Part shown: piece by piece, positions 1 through 5,454 of the stretch
Numbering within the stretch: the stretch's first letter is position 1
Layout: every line of letters starts with the position of its first letter
Assembly: GCA_003645975.1 (NCBI GenBank)
Contig: QNDP01000109.1
Location: 1-5,658 of the forward strand
Direction of reading: 5' to 3'
Length of the DNA stretch: 5,658 nucleotides
Origin: Candidatus Hydrothermota bacterium
Lineage (GTDB): Bacteria > Hydrothermota > Hydrothermia > B15-G9
Notes under the pieces: generated by a model
What the model saw: the letters and a program-made list of their open reading frames with translations, nothing else
What the model was told of the DNA's origin: nothing
Database searches by the model: none
Made by a program: the position numbers and the translations under genes

Positions 1-3
1 TCA

Positions 4-750
4 TCATGCTTTTGCCTCCTCAAAGCTTTCTCTCAGCTTGTCCGTTATGCATGCTTCAAATGCCATTTCAATCCTGTTATGCGCTTTATCCAACCAATCC
101 GGAATCTCATCAAAAGAAACAGACTCGGGTTTGATTGTTCTGTAATCTATGTCGAGCAGCAAAGCAATAGTGTTTTTCTTTGCAGGAATTGTCGAACCCA
201 GAGATAGAACAAGTGCCTCACTATCTGAGTCATAAGGGAACTCGACTCTCATCAGAAACGGACCGTGAATTTGTGGTAAATCTTTTGGGATAGATGGGTA
301 AAATTTGAAGAAATCTTGCAGTTCTATTTTGCTTTCCTGAAATTCAAAAATATTGATATATCTCAACGAAATTCTTTTAAGTCCTTTTGGGGTTGCTATC
401 TCTTTGTAGATATGGAAATTATCCAGAATCATTTTTTTGAAGTTTTCCCATGCAGGATATGGCTTCAACTGATTGACCACGAGCAAATTGGGAGCGACCT
501 GTATCAGAGCACACTTATCCTTTTTTATAAACTGTATCTTCGGCGGAGCTGGTTCTATCCTGTGTTCAATCCCTTTCTCCGTAGGATGCATTTGAATTCC
601 AATTCCTATGGTTTGCTTTTTTTCAGGAAAACTCTCTTTGATTCTCTCGTAGATAAGTCCGGGAATCGTCATATCCCATTCTCCTGTCGGGATAAATTGA
701 AATTCACATAATGCCTCAACAAGTGGGGGCTTTGCGTATCTTCTTTGCAT
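4..750 (-). CDS. TIGR04255 family protein (function unknown)
   Basis: The 248-residue product matches my recollection of the TIGR04255 family, a sporadically distributed group without an established role. The diagnostic N-terminus is seen at about residues 5-19 (YAKPPLVEALCEFQF), followed by a central LKRISLRYIN segment. The C-terminus carries LLLDIDY and then an amphipathic helix (WLDKAHNRIEMAFEACITDKL) near the end. No signal peptide, membrane segment or obvious catalytic motif is visible, so it is probably cytoplasmic. The ATG at 748-750 is chosen over an in-frame ATG 48 bp upstream because a clear SD (AAGGAGG) lies 7 bp before it. Two TGA stops stand in tandem at 1-6. The gene is visibly richer in A+T than the genes to its right, which suggests an accessory, possibly transferred gene. 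The family call is fairly sure; the function is unknown. Confidence 0.8.
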   Translation of the reverse strand: MQRRYAKPPLVEALCEFQFIPTGEWDMTIPGLIYERIKESFPEKKQTIGIGIQMHPTEKGIEHRIEPAPPKIQFIKKDKCALIQVAPNLLVVNQLKPYPAWENFKKMILDNFHIYKEIATPKGLKRISLRYINIFEFQESKIELQDFFKFYPSIPKDLPQIHGPFLMRVEFPYDSDSEALVLSLGSTIPAKKNTIALLLDIDYRTIKPESVSFDEIPDWLDKAHNRIEMAFEACITDKLRESFEEAKA

Positions 751-757
751 CACTTTG

Positions 758-764
758 CCTCCTT
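758..764 (-). promoter_or_regulatory. Ribosome binding site that sets the TIGR04255 gene start
   Basis: On the minus strand AAGGAGG is followed by a 7-base spacer and ATG (748-750). The longer reading that starts at 798 would place this site inside the coding region and has no SD of its own, so the shorter start is preferred. Confidence 0.75.
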
Positions 765-793
765 CACAATATAATGAAACTAAGGAAGGATGC

Positions 794-822
794 ATCATCT
801 AAAATAAAGTTTTGAATCATCT
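794..822. repeat. Pair of 7-bp direct repeats, possible operator
   Basis: ATCATCT occurs at 794-800 and again at 816-822 on the plus strand, exactly 22 bp (about two helical turns) apart. The pair lies just downstream of the predicted -10 box of the TIGR04255 promoter, at about the transcription start and +22. A palindrome GATGCATC (789-796) overlaps the first copy. This geometry is compatible with a repressor site, but the repeats are short and may be chance. Confidence 0.2.
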
Positions 823-826
823 GTTT

Positions 827-958
827 TTATGATAGCACACGATATACAAAAAATGCAAACAGTTTGTTGTCCGCAAGCGATTGATTCGCATGATGAACAA
901 AGGCGATTTTCGCCGTCCCTGACAAAAGGATGAAAACGCTCAAAACAGTTGCCTGCAT
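827..958 (-). CDS. Small hypothetical protein, 43 aa, hydrophobic N-terminus
   Basis: A short reading frame that I translated directly: ATG at 956-958, TAA at 827-829. The product begins MQATVLSVFILLSG and ends LFAFFVYRVLS. An apolar stretch spans about residues 4-20 and a second lies near the C-terminus, so a small membrane or exported peptide is possible. The main support is the ribosome binding site: AGGAGG (967-972), within a longer GAGAGGAGG, sits 8 bp before the ATG. It lies 76 bp upstream of the TIGR04255 gene start on the same strand, so the two could be co-transcribed. I do not recognise a family. The alternatives are a leader peptide, the remnant of a longer gene, or chance. Confidence 0.4.
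   Translation of the reverse strand: MQATVLSVFILLSGTAKIAFVHHANQSLADNKLFAFFVYRVLS
829..858 (-). promoter_or_regulatory. Putative sigma70 promoter for the TIGR04255 gene
   Basis: On the minus strand TTGCAT (853-858) is separated by 18 bp from TATCAT (829-834), which matches the -10 consensus at five of six bases. Transcription would start near 821 and give a leader of about 70 bases before the SD. The -35 box is weak (three of six). The element lies inside the last codons of the small ORF at 827-958, so it would be an internal promoter if that ORF is real. Confidence 0.4.
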
Positions 959-966
959 CTTTTCAA

Positions 967-972
967 CCTCCT
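967..972 (-). promoter_or_regulatory. Strong ribosome binding site before the 43-aa ORF
   Basis: On the minus strand AGGAGG is followed by 8 bases and an ATG at 956-958. It is as good as the SD sites of the certain genes in this window and is the main reason to take the small ORF seriously. I could not find a convincing promoter further upstream. Confidence 0.5.
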
Positions 973-1029
973 CTCATTTTCAGACGGTGATGATAAGGGA
1001 TAGGTCATCTGGAGTTTTACACCCATTGT

Positions 1030-1058
1030 TTGACGCAAATATCTGACCTCGATATAAT
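1030..1058 (+). promoter_or_regulatory. Strong sigma70 promoter of the rpmE operon
   Basis: TTGACG (1030-1035) is followed by a 17-bp spacer and a perfect TATAAT (1053-1058). The predicted start is near 1065, giving a short leader of about 25 bases that holds only the SD. With no room for an attenuator or autoregulatory leader, expression of the four-gene operon is likely constitutive. The sequence matches the consensus at 11 of 12 positions. Confidence 0.85.
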
Positions 1059-1072
1059 AAACCGCCCAACTT

Positions 1073-1080
1073 AAGGAGGT
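1073..1080 (+). promoter_or_regulatory. Ribosome binding site of rpmE
   Basis: AAGGAGGT is a full complement of the 16S rRNA 3' tail, with a 9-base spacer to the ATG at 1090. Its strength fits a ribosomal protein gene. Confidence 0.85.
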
Positions 1081-1089
1081 GGTAAAGAA

Positions 1090-1311
1090 ATGAAAAAAGG
1101 GATTCATCCGACATATTATGAGAATGCGGTGATTCGTTGTGCCTGTGGAAACGAGATAGTAACGGGTTCGACGAAAAAAGAGATAAAAGTTGAGGTATGC
1201 TCAAAATGTCATCCATTTTACACAGGAGAACTTAAACGTGCGGCTGCTGTGGACACTCGTGGCCGCATAGAAAAATTTATCAAAAAGTATGGATGGGAAA
1301 CACAGGAGTGA
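1090..1311 (+). CDS. rpmE: 50S ribosomal protein L31 (zinc-binding C+ form)
   Basis: Structural protein of the large ribosomal subunit that helps bridge to the 30S head. The 73-residue product has the normal length and typical features: [10 protein letters not shown] at the start, the zinc-ribbon cysteines C17, C19, C37 and C40 (CAC and [10 protein letters not shown]) and the C-terminal [10 protein letters not shown]. All four cysteines are present, so this is the zinc-containing C+ type and not the zinc-free paralogue induced under zinc starvation. It is the first gene behind a strong promoter and has a full SD. Its TGA is 5 bp before the start of the next gene, so the two are surely co-transcribed. 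Confidence 0.97.
   Translation: MKKGIHPTYYENAVIRCACGNEIVTGSTKKEIKVEVCSKCHPFYTGELKRAAAVDTRGRIEKFIKKYGWETQE
1304..1308 (+). promoter_or_regulatory. Ribosome binding site that sets the SPOR lipoprotein start
   Basis: AGGAG lies in the last codons of rpmE, 8 bases before ATG 1317. An in-frame ATG at 1293 would overlap rpmE, lacks an SD and would put extra residues before the signal peptide, so 1317 is preferred. Confidence 0.75.
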
Positions 1312-1316
1312 TTTGT

Positions 1317-1880
1317 ATGAAAGTATTTAACACCATTGTAGCCGTTTTGATTTTAAGCTTGGTAGTGGGTGGGTGTTTACCGAAAAGTAAGAAACCCACA
1401 ACGGAGGAGCATCCACCTGTGACTATAACACCACAAACACCGAAAAAGCCTTCGCCTCCTCCGCCGCCTCCGCTTCCATCCACGACGCAAAAACCGCAGA
1501 CCACGACCGTCAAGCCGCCGCAACCCACTACTCCTACCGCTCCTCCACAACCGACAACGGTGAAGCCGCCAACACCTACAAGACCATCGCCTCCAACAAC
1601 CGCAGTCCAACCGACTACTGCACCTACTGCCCAAAAGGTTTTTGGGTATAGAGTGCAGGTTTTTGCCTTTAAATCTTCAAGCAGGGCTGACCAAGCTGCC
1701 AAAAGACTGAAAAGGCAGCTCAAAGACCAAAAGGTCTATGTCGTGTTCAAGGACGGTTATTACAAAGTCCATGTCGGAAATTGCATATCACAGTCGGAAG
1801 CTCAGTCCCTGAAAGCTCGACTTCGCAAGATGGGTTATTCCGACGCTTTCGTGGTGAAAACCTACATCGAAATCCAATAA
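1317..1880 (+). CDS. SPOR-domain lipoprotein with proline/threonine-rich linker
   Basis: The 187-residue protein has three parts. Residues 1-19 form a lipoprotein signal peptide with a hydrophobic core (about 6-18) and lipobox VGG-C, giving a lipidated Cys20. The next residue is Leu, not Asp, which under the Lol rule of proteobacteria points to the outer membrane. Residues 21-107 are a low-complexity Pro/Thr/Lys linker long enough to reach the peptidoglycan. Residues 108-187 are a SPOR domain (FGYRVQVFAFKSSSRADQAA, GYYKVHVGNC, then an SEAQSLKARLRKMGY helix and a final VVKTYIEI strand). SPOR domains bind glycan strands stripped of stem peptides, usually at division septa. The exact partner is unknown, and rlpA or a cell-division name is not justified. 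It is co-transcribed with rpmE. Confidence 0.88.
   Translation: MKVFNTIVAVLILSLVVGGCLPKSKKPTTEEHPPVTITPQTPKKPSPPPPPPLPSTTQKPQTTTVKPPQPTTPTAPPQPTTVKPPTPTRPSPPTTAVQPTTAPTAQKVFGYRVQVFAFKSSSRADQAAKRLKRQLKDQKVYVVFKDGYYKVHVGNCISQSEAQSLKARLRKMGYSDAFVVKTYIEIQ
1377..1637 (+). repeat. Low-complexity Pro/Thr coding repeat (linker of the SPOR lipoprotein)
   Basis: About 87 codons rich in CCN and ACN encode an irregular Pro/Thr/Lys tract, including a seven-proline run with one Leu break and two copies of TTVKPP about 17 residues apart. It is a flexible periplasmic spacer. The strong C-richness creates long open frames on the opposite strand (a Gly/Val-rich 147-residue reading and an Arg-rich one) that are artefacts. 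Confidence 0.8.
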
Positions 1881-1909
1881 AAGTCGCTCCATCGCCGCTC
1901 AAACAAGCG

Positions 1910-2509
1910 ATGAAACTCGTTGTTGCCACATTCAACAGGGATAAATTTCAGGAAATTTCGGAGATCCTCGATGACCTTTCAGATCTGGAGCTTATACCCG
2001 CCTTCAAAATTAAAGGCCTTGATTCGCCGAAAGAGACAAGCCTCACACTTGTTGAAAATGCCATCATAAAAGCCCGTTACTGCTTTGAACGAACGGGAAT
2101 GGCGTCCATAGCGGACGATACCGGCCTCGTGGTGGACGGACTGCACGGAATGCCGGGTGTGTTCTCATCACGGTTCGCCGGAAACGATGCCACTTACGAG
2201 GAAAACCGCAAAAAGTTGTTAAAGTTGGTCGATGGGTTCCCGCTCTCCAAAAGGCGTGCAAGGTTCATTACCGTCGTCGCTTTCGTGGATCAAAATGGAT
2301 CGCTCCACACCGCAGAGGGAACCGTCGAGGGTTTCATAATACAAGAGGAAAGAGGGGCAAACGGCTTCGGCTATGACCCGATCTTTTTGTATCCTCAACT
2401 CGGCAAGACTTTCGCTGAGCTGCCACGAGAGGTCAAAAACCGCATAAGCCACCGACGCAGGGCGTTTGAGGCCATAAAGCCATTTCTCAAGGCTTGGAAC
2501 GATGGATAA
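1910..2509 (+). CDS. rdgB: dITP/XTP pyrophosphatase (RdgB/HAM1 family)
   Basis: Hydrolyses dITP, ITP and XTP to the monophosphate plus pyrophosphate, keeping deaminated purines out of DNA and RNA; cytosolic. The 199 residues cover the full family length. Visible motifs are TFNRDK (7-12) for triphosphate binding, ENA..KA (49-55), ADDTGL (68-73) with the catalytic/metal acidic pair D69-D70, FGYDPIF (153-159), and ELP..VKNRISHRRRA (170-185) with the base-recognition S180-H181-R182. The start ATG at 1910 gives the canonical MKLVVATFN N-terminus. An upstream in-frame ATG at 1781 lies inside the SPOR gene and adds non-homologous residues. No SD is seen before 1910, so translation may depend on coupling with the SPOR gene that ends 29 bp earlier. 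It overlaps the next gene by 8 bp. Confidence 0.96.
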   Translation: MKLVVATFNRDKFQEISEILDDLSDLELIPAFKIKGLDSPKETSLTLVENAIIKARYCFERTGMASIADDTGLVVDGLHGMPGVFSSRFAGNDATYEENRKKLLKLVDGFPLSKRRARFITVVAFVDQNGSLHTAEGTVEGFIIQEERGANGFGYDPIFLYPQLGKTFAELPREVKNRISHRRRAFEAIKPFLKAWNDG

Positions 2510-3023
2510 ATTCGTGATCTTGGACAGGGACGGAACCCTCATCGAAGATAAAAATTTTTTGAATACACCCACCCAGATCAGGTTCATGCCTAAAGCGATC
2601 GATGGATTGAGGTTGTTGCAGGACAACGGATTCCAACTTTTTGTCGTGTCGAACCAATCGGGTGTGGCACGGGGCTATCTCTCCCTTGATACCCTTCGCA
2701 GAATAGACCGAGAGATGACTCTGATGTTAAAAATGGAGGGCATCCGCTTAAGGTCGTCCTTTTACTGCCCACATCATCCAAACGAACGGTGTGGCTGCCG
2801 TAAACCCCGAACATGGCTTGGAAGAAAGATCCTGAGAGCCTATGGGTTGTCGCCGTCCCCGTGTGGATTCGTGGTCGGCGATTCGGAAAGGGACTTGGCT
2901 TTCGGCCTCGCGCTGGGCTTGAAAGCCATAAAAATCGGGAAAGACAGCAAGTTGACGAGGATCGTGGTCAACAACTTGCTTGAGGCGGCCGAAAGGATAA
3001 TCACCTGCGACTCAAAATCTTAG
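2502..3023 (+). CDS. gmhB: HAD-IIIA phosphatase, probable D-glycero-D-manno-heptose 1,7-bisphosphate 7-phosphatase
   Basis: The 173-residue protein is a complete HAD subfamily IIIA phosphatase. Motif I is LDRDGTL (D8 nucleophile, D10 acid/base), motif II is SNQSG (50-54), motif III includes K101 in CRKP, and motif IV is VGDSERD (D127, D131). The zinc loop supplies C89, H91, C97 and C99 (CPHHPNERCGC). GmhB removes the C7 phosphate during ADP-heptose synthesis for LPS core, which fits a diderm. The zinc loop is short, as in the HisB N-terminal histidinol-phosphatase domain, so histidinol phosphate or another small sugar phosphate is the main alternative; no other heptose or histidine gene is in view. 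The ATG overlaps the rdgB stop by 8 bp, with a weak AAGG 9 bp before it, which indicates translational coupling. Confidence 0.8.
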   Translation: MDKFVILDRDGTLIEDKNFLNTPTQIRFMPKAIDGLRLLQDNGFQLFVVSNQSGVARGYLSLDTLRRIDREMTLMLKMEGIRLRSSFYCPHHPNERCGCRKPRTWLGRKILRAYGLSPSPCGFVVGDSERDLAFGLALGLKAIKIGKDSKLTRIVVNNLLEAAERIITCDSKS

Positions 3024-3047
3024 TCCTCAAAACCTCAAGAAGTCGCA
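3006..3047. other. Inverted repeat across the convergent stop codons
   Basis: TGCGACT (3006-3012) pairs perfectly with AGTCGCA (3041-3047). After a 5-base bulge, TCTT (3018-3021) pairs with AAGA (3037-3040), leaving a 15-base loop. The structure covers the gmhB TAG, the 11-bp gap and the TGA of the DUF89 gene, so each arm is coding in one gene. It could slow or end transcription from either side, but neither strand has a following U-run, so it is not a canonical intrinsic terminator. Confidence 0.35.
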
Positions 3048-3898
3048 TTCCCACCCAGCTTCAGGACAATGTCTCCCGTTTTGACGCCGAGCTCCCGCGC
3101 GACAATCGGGCATTTTGCTTTGAGCATGAAAAAGATAGGCCGACCTGCGTCGGAAAGCGTCTCGAAGTTGCCCTGACCCTTTGCGATCACCATGTCCGCC
3201 TGCCTGAAAATCTCTAAAAATCGGGGATTGCAATGCTCAAGAATGGTGCCGGGTGCGTCCGAGCCAGAGTCGATGACCTGTGCAAACCGGTCGATTCCAC
3301 ACCAAACCGCATCCTCGACGGTCGCATCGTTGATTATCGGAACGCTTCTGACCGCAAAGATCAGCTTTTTGCCCATCTCGTGCATAAGCTCGATCAACAG
3401 CTTGTCGAAGCAGATCTCGCCCGCATTATCCCCAATGTAAAGCACAGATTCTGAGGCATTTAACTGCCGCTTAAACTCCTCATAGTCGAAAACGCCGAAA
3501 TCGAAACGAAGGCTTTCCTCAACTGAACGGTCGAGGTCGAAATTCGAGAGTGCACCGAAATCAATGATATTGCCTGCAATAGCGATTCGGACGGCCATCT
3601 GGAGAGGGTCATCTGCATTGCGCACCAACGGCTTAAGCTTCTCCACCATCTTGGCAGCAAGTTCGTTGTAATGGCGTTTGAGCTCAGCGTAAGGGTCTTG
3701 ATTGCCCGTTATCTCCTTGATGAGACGGTGGATTGTGCGTCCCATCTCGACAGGTGTGGCATCCAGCGGAAATTTCGGAATTTCAAGCGCTACTCGGTTG
3801 AGCACCTCACGCTGCTTGACCTCGTCGTCTGTGGCAAGCCTTGCGGCTTCCAGCGCCTGCCTGAAAAAACATGGAATACAATCGAGGTAGGTTTTCAT
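3035..3898 (-). CDS. DUF89 (ARMT1-like) metal-dependent phosphatase
   Basis: The 287-residue protein is a full-length member of the DUF89 family, of the short prokaryotic type with an N-terminal Cys pair (MKTYLDCIPCFFRQAL; C7, C10). Other family landmarks are AGNIIDFG (108-115), IGDNAGEICFD (156-166), SVPIINDATVEDA (185-197), DSGSDAPGT (210-218), AKGQGNFETL (239-248) and a late Lys in FFMLKAKC. D157, N158 and D191 are the likely metal ligands by analogy with characterised members. The family is known as damage-control phosphatases that dephosphorylate harmful or damaged sugar phosphates and related metabolites; the native substrate here cannot be read from sequence. It begins 17 bp after the cysS stop, with only a weak GAG-rich SD, so it is probably expressed with cysS. 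It converges on gmhB. Confidence 0.88.
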   Translation of the reverse strand: MKTYLDCIPCFFRQALEAARLATDDEVKQREVLNRVALEIPKFPLDATPVEMGRTIHRLIKEITGNQDPYAELKRHYNELAAKMVEKLKPLVRNADDPLQMAVRIAIAGNIIDFGALSNFDLDRSVEESLRFDFGVFDYEEFKRQLNASESVLYIGDNAGEICFDKLLIELMHEMGKKLIFAVRSVPIINDATVEDAVWCGIDRFAQVIDSGSDAPGTILEHCNPRFLEIFRQADMVIAKGQGNFETLSDAGRPIFFMLKAKCPIVARELGVKTGDIVLKLGGNATS

Positions 3899-3915
3899 CT
3901 CTCACACTTTCAATT

Positions 3916-5307
3916 TTATCTGCGGCCGCTCAACTTCCAGATTGTGCCTTCGGGCGTATCCTCAAGCAGCACGCCGAGCGAGCCGAGCCTGTCCCTGATT
4001 TTGTCCGCAAGGTCGTATCTGCGTTCCTTTCTGAGTTCGCTACGCACCTCGACGATGAGCTCGAGCAGATCATCGACAAACTGACCAAGAGCCTGAGCGC
4101 CTGTCTCGACTCTGAATCCGAGAACTTCCAAAAGCATTTTCAGAAGTGCTGCATGTGCTGCGAATGACTCGTCGCCTGCGGTGAACAACCGATTGGCTTC
4201 GCTTAAAAGCTCGAAAGCGACCGCAAGGGCTTTCGGTGTGTTGAAATCGTCGTCCATGGCATCCTCGAACGCCTTGACCCATTTTGCAAGCGATGGGTCG
4301 CTCAGGTTTATCTCGGGCAACTCCTTCGGCAGTTTGGAGAAAAACTCGACGAAGTTAGACCATGCGCTTTGAGCCTCGTTCAGCCGCTCTTCGGAATAAT
4401 CGATCGGCGAACGGTAATGGCTTTTGAGCAAATAAAGTCGGACAGCGTTAGGGTCATAGTGTTCAAGGACATCGATGATCGCAAAGAACAAGCCCGTCGA
4501 TTTCGACATCTTTTCGCCCTTGAGATTGAGCATCTCGTTGTGGATCCAGAAGTTGACGAACTTGACGCCCCTTGCAGCTTCGGCTTGAGCTATCTCGTTT
4601 TCGTGGTGCGGGAAGATTAGGTCGGTGCCGCCGCCGTGAATGTCGAACGGCTGACCAAGATAATGGGTTGACATTGCAGAACATTCGATGTGCCAGCCCG
4701 GCCGTCCTTTGCCCCAGGGCGAATGCCAATACGGCTCACCGGGCTTATGTGCCTTCCAGAGCGCAAAATCGGCCGGATGCCGTTTGTTCGGATCCGGTTC
4801 AACACGAGCACCTGCGATTAAATCTTTGAGTTTCTTACCGGAGAGCTTGCCATACCCTGCGAATTTTTCGACCTCGAAATAGACATTTCCATTCGATTCG
4901 TAGGCAAAACCGTTCGCCATTATGGCTTCCACCATCTCGATGATCTCTTGGATGTGGTTAGTTGCACGGGGATAATGAGTTGCTGGTTTCAGGTTCATCA
5001 GATTGGCCGCTTTGAAAAACTCCTCGATGTTGCGCTCGGCGAGCATCCGCCAATCGATGCCCTCGTCTTTCGACTTCATGATGATCTTGTCGTCGATGTC
5101 GGTGAAATTGGTGAGGTAAAAGACATCGTATCCTTTGAATTCCAAATATCTCCACACTATGTCGCCGGTGATGAAGGCGCGCATGTGTCCGACATGTGGT
5201 CGGTCTTGAACGGTCATTCCGCAGAAGTAGATCCCGACGCGCCCTTCACGGACAGGGCGAAACTCCTCTTTGGTTCGTGTCAGAGTGTTGTAAATTCTAA
5301 GTGCCAT
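3916..5307 (-). CDS. cysS: Cysteinyl-tRNA synthetase
   Basis: Class I aminoacyl-tRNA synthetase that charges tRNA-Cys with cysteine in the cytosol. The 463-residue product is full length. It has the HIGH-type motif as HVGH (38-41) within TVQDRPHVGH, the catalytic zinc ligands C29, C209, H234 and E238 (same spacing as in the Escherichia coli enzyme), the FDIHGGGTDLIFPHHENE block (221-238) and KMSKS (266-270). A DALR-type helical anticodon-binding region covers about 300-463. The start at ATG 5305-5307 (MALRIYNTL) is chosen over an in-frame ATG at 5334, because a perfect -10 box lies between them and the extra nine residues are not family-like. There is no SD, which suggests a leaderless message. 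The DUF89 gene follows 17 bp after the TAA. Confidence 0.97.
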   Translation of the reverse strand: MALRIYNTLTRTKEEFRPVREGRVGIYFCGMTVQDRPHVGHMRAFITGDIVWRYLEFKGYDVFYLTNFTDIDDKIIMKSKDEGIDWRMLAERNIEEFFKAANLMNLKPATHYPRATNHIQEIIEMVEAIMANGFAYESNGNVYFEVEKFAGYGKLSGKKLKDLIAGARVEPDPNKRHPADFALWKAHKPGEPYWHSPWGKGRPGWHIECSAMSTHYLGQPFDIHGGGTDLIFPHHENEIAQAEAARGVKFVNFWIHNEMLNLKGEKMSKSTGLFFAIIDVLEHYDPNAVRLYLLKSHYRSPIDYSEERLNEAQSAWSNFVEFFSKLPKELPEINLSDPSLAKWVKAFEDAMDDDFNTPKALAVAFELLSEANRLFTAGDESFAAHAALLKMLLEVLGFRVETGAQALGQFVDDLLELIVEVRSELRKERRYDLADKIRDRLGSLGVLLEDTPEGTIWKLSGRR

Positions 5308-5316
5308 AGCGTCAGG

Positions 5317-5345
5317 ATTATACAAGATGGGCACAATTTTGGCAA
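5317..5345 (-). promoter_or_regulatory. cysS promoter, positioned for a leaderless transcript
   Basis: On the minus strand TTGCCA (5340-5345) is followed by 17 bp and TATAAT (5317-5322), matching the sigma70 consensus at 11 of 12 positions. The -10 box ends 9 bases before the cysS ATG, so a start about 7 bases downstream would fall within a few bases of the initiation codon. There is no SD in the short gap (CCTGACGCT). Confidence 0.75.
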
Positions 5346-5351
5346 AACGGC

Positions 5352-5454
5352 GAATTGGCTCATCAAAAATCTATACGGAAGGGATTCGTTGACCTGTTTA
5401 GAAATTTGCACGAAATGGTCTAATCCCCCAACCCATTTTGTGATGAGCACATTC
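5352..5454. repeat. Nested imperfect inverted repeat upstream of the cysS promoter
   Basis: Four pairs of arms nest in order. GAAT (5352-5355) pairs with ATTC (5451-5454). GCTCATCAAAAAT (5358-5370) pairs with ATTTTGTGATGAGC (5435-5448) with a single bulged base. GGGATT (5381-5386) pairs with AATCCC (5422-5427). GACC (5391-5394) pairs with GGTC (5417-5420), and the remaining 22-base loop can still fold as ATTT/AAAT. The intervening segments do not pair. There is no U-run directly after either side, so it is not a standard terminator. It could be a folded RNA element, a small miniature inverted-repeat element, or a protein-binding palindrome next to the -35 box of cysS. It fills the gap between the cysS promoter and the partial ORF. 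Confidence 0.5.

Noticed and set aside
316..711. Plus-strand 131-residue reading frame
   Set aside because: Antisense to the TIGR04255 gene, which has a recognised family N-terminus and a proper SD.
902..914. GGCGA-TTT-TCGCC hairpin as a terminator
   Set aside because: The stem has only 5 bp, no U-run on the plus strand and only TTTGTT on the minus strand, and it lies inside the small ORF.
1280..1723. Minus-strand 147-residue Gly/Val-rich reading frame (and an Arg-rich one at 1377-1634)
   Set aside because: It is the antisense of the proline/threonine linker of the SPOR lipoprotein; the composition is a by-product of CCN/ACN codons, and there is no SD or family match.
3671..4084. Plus-strand 137-residue reading frame spanning the DUF89/cysS junction
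   Set aside because: Antisense to two well-identified genes; Ser/Leu-rich translation typical of a shadow frame.
5308..5454. T-box riboswitch or cysteine-responsive leader for cysS
   Set aside because: The structured region lies upstream of the promoter, so it is not in the cysS transcript. There is no T-box consensus, and the predicted leader is almost absent.
5352..5454. Integron attC site or CRISPR-like repeat
   Set aside because: I found no matching RYYYAAC/GTTRRRY boxes at the ends and no regularly spaced direct repeats anywhere in the window.
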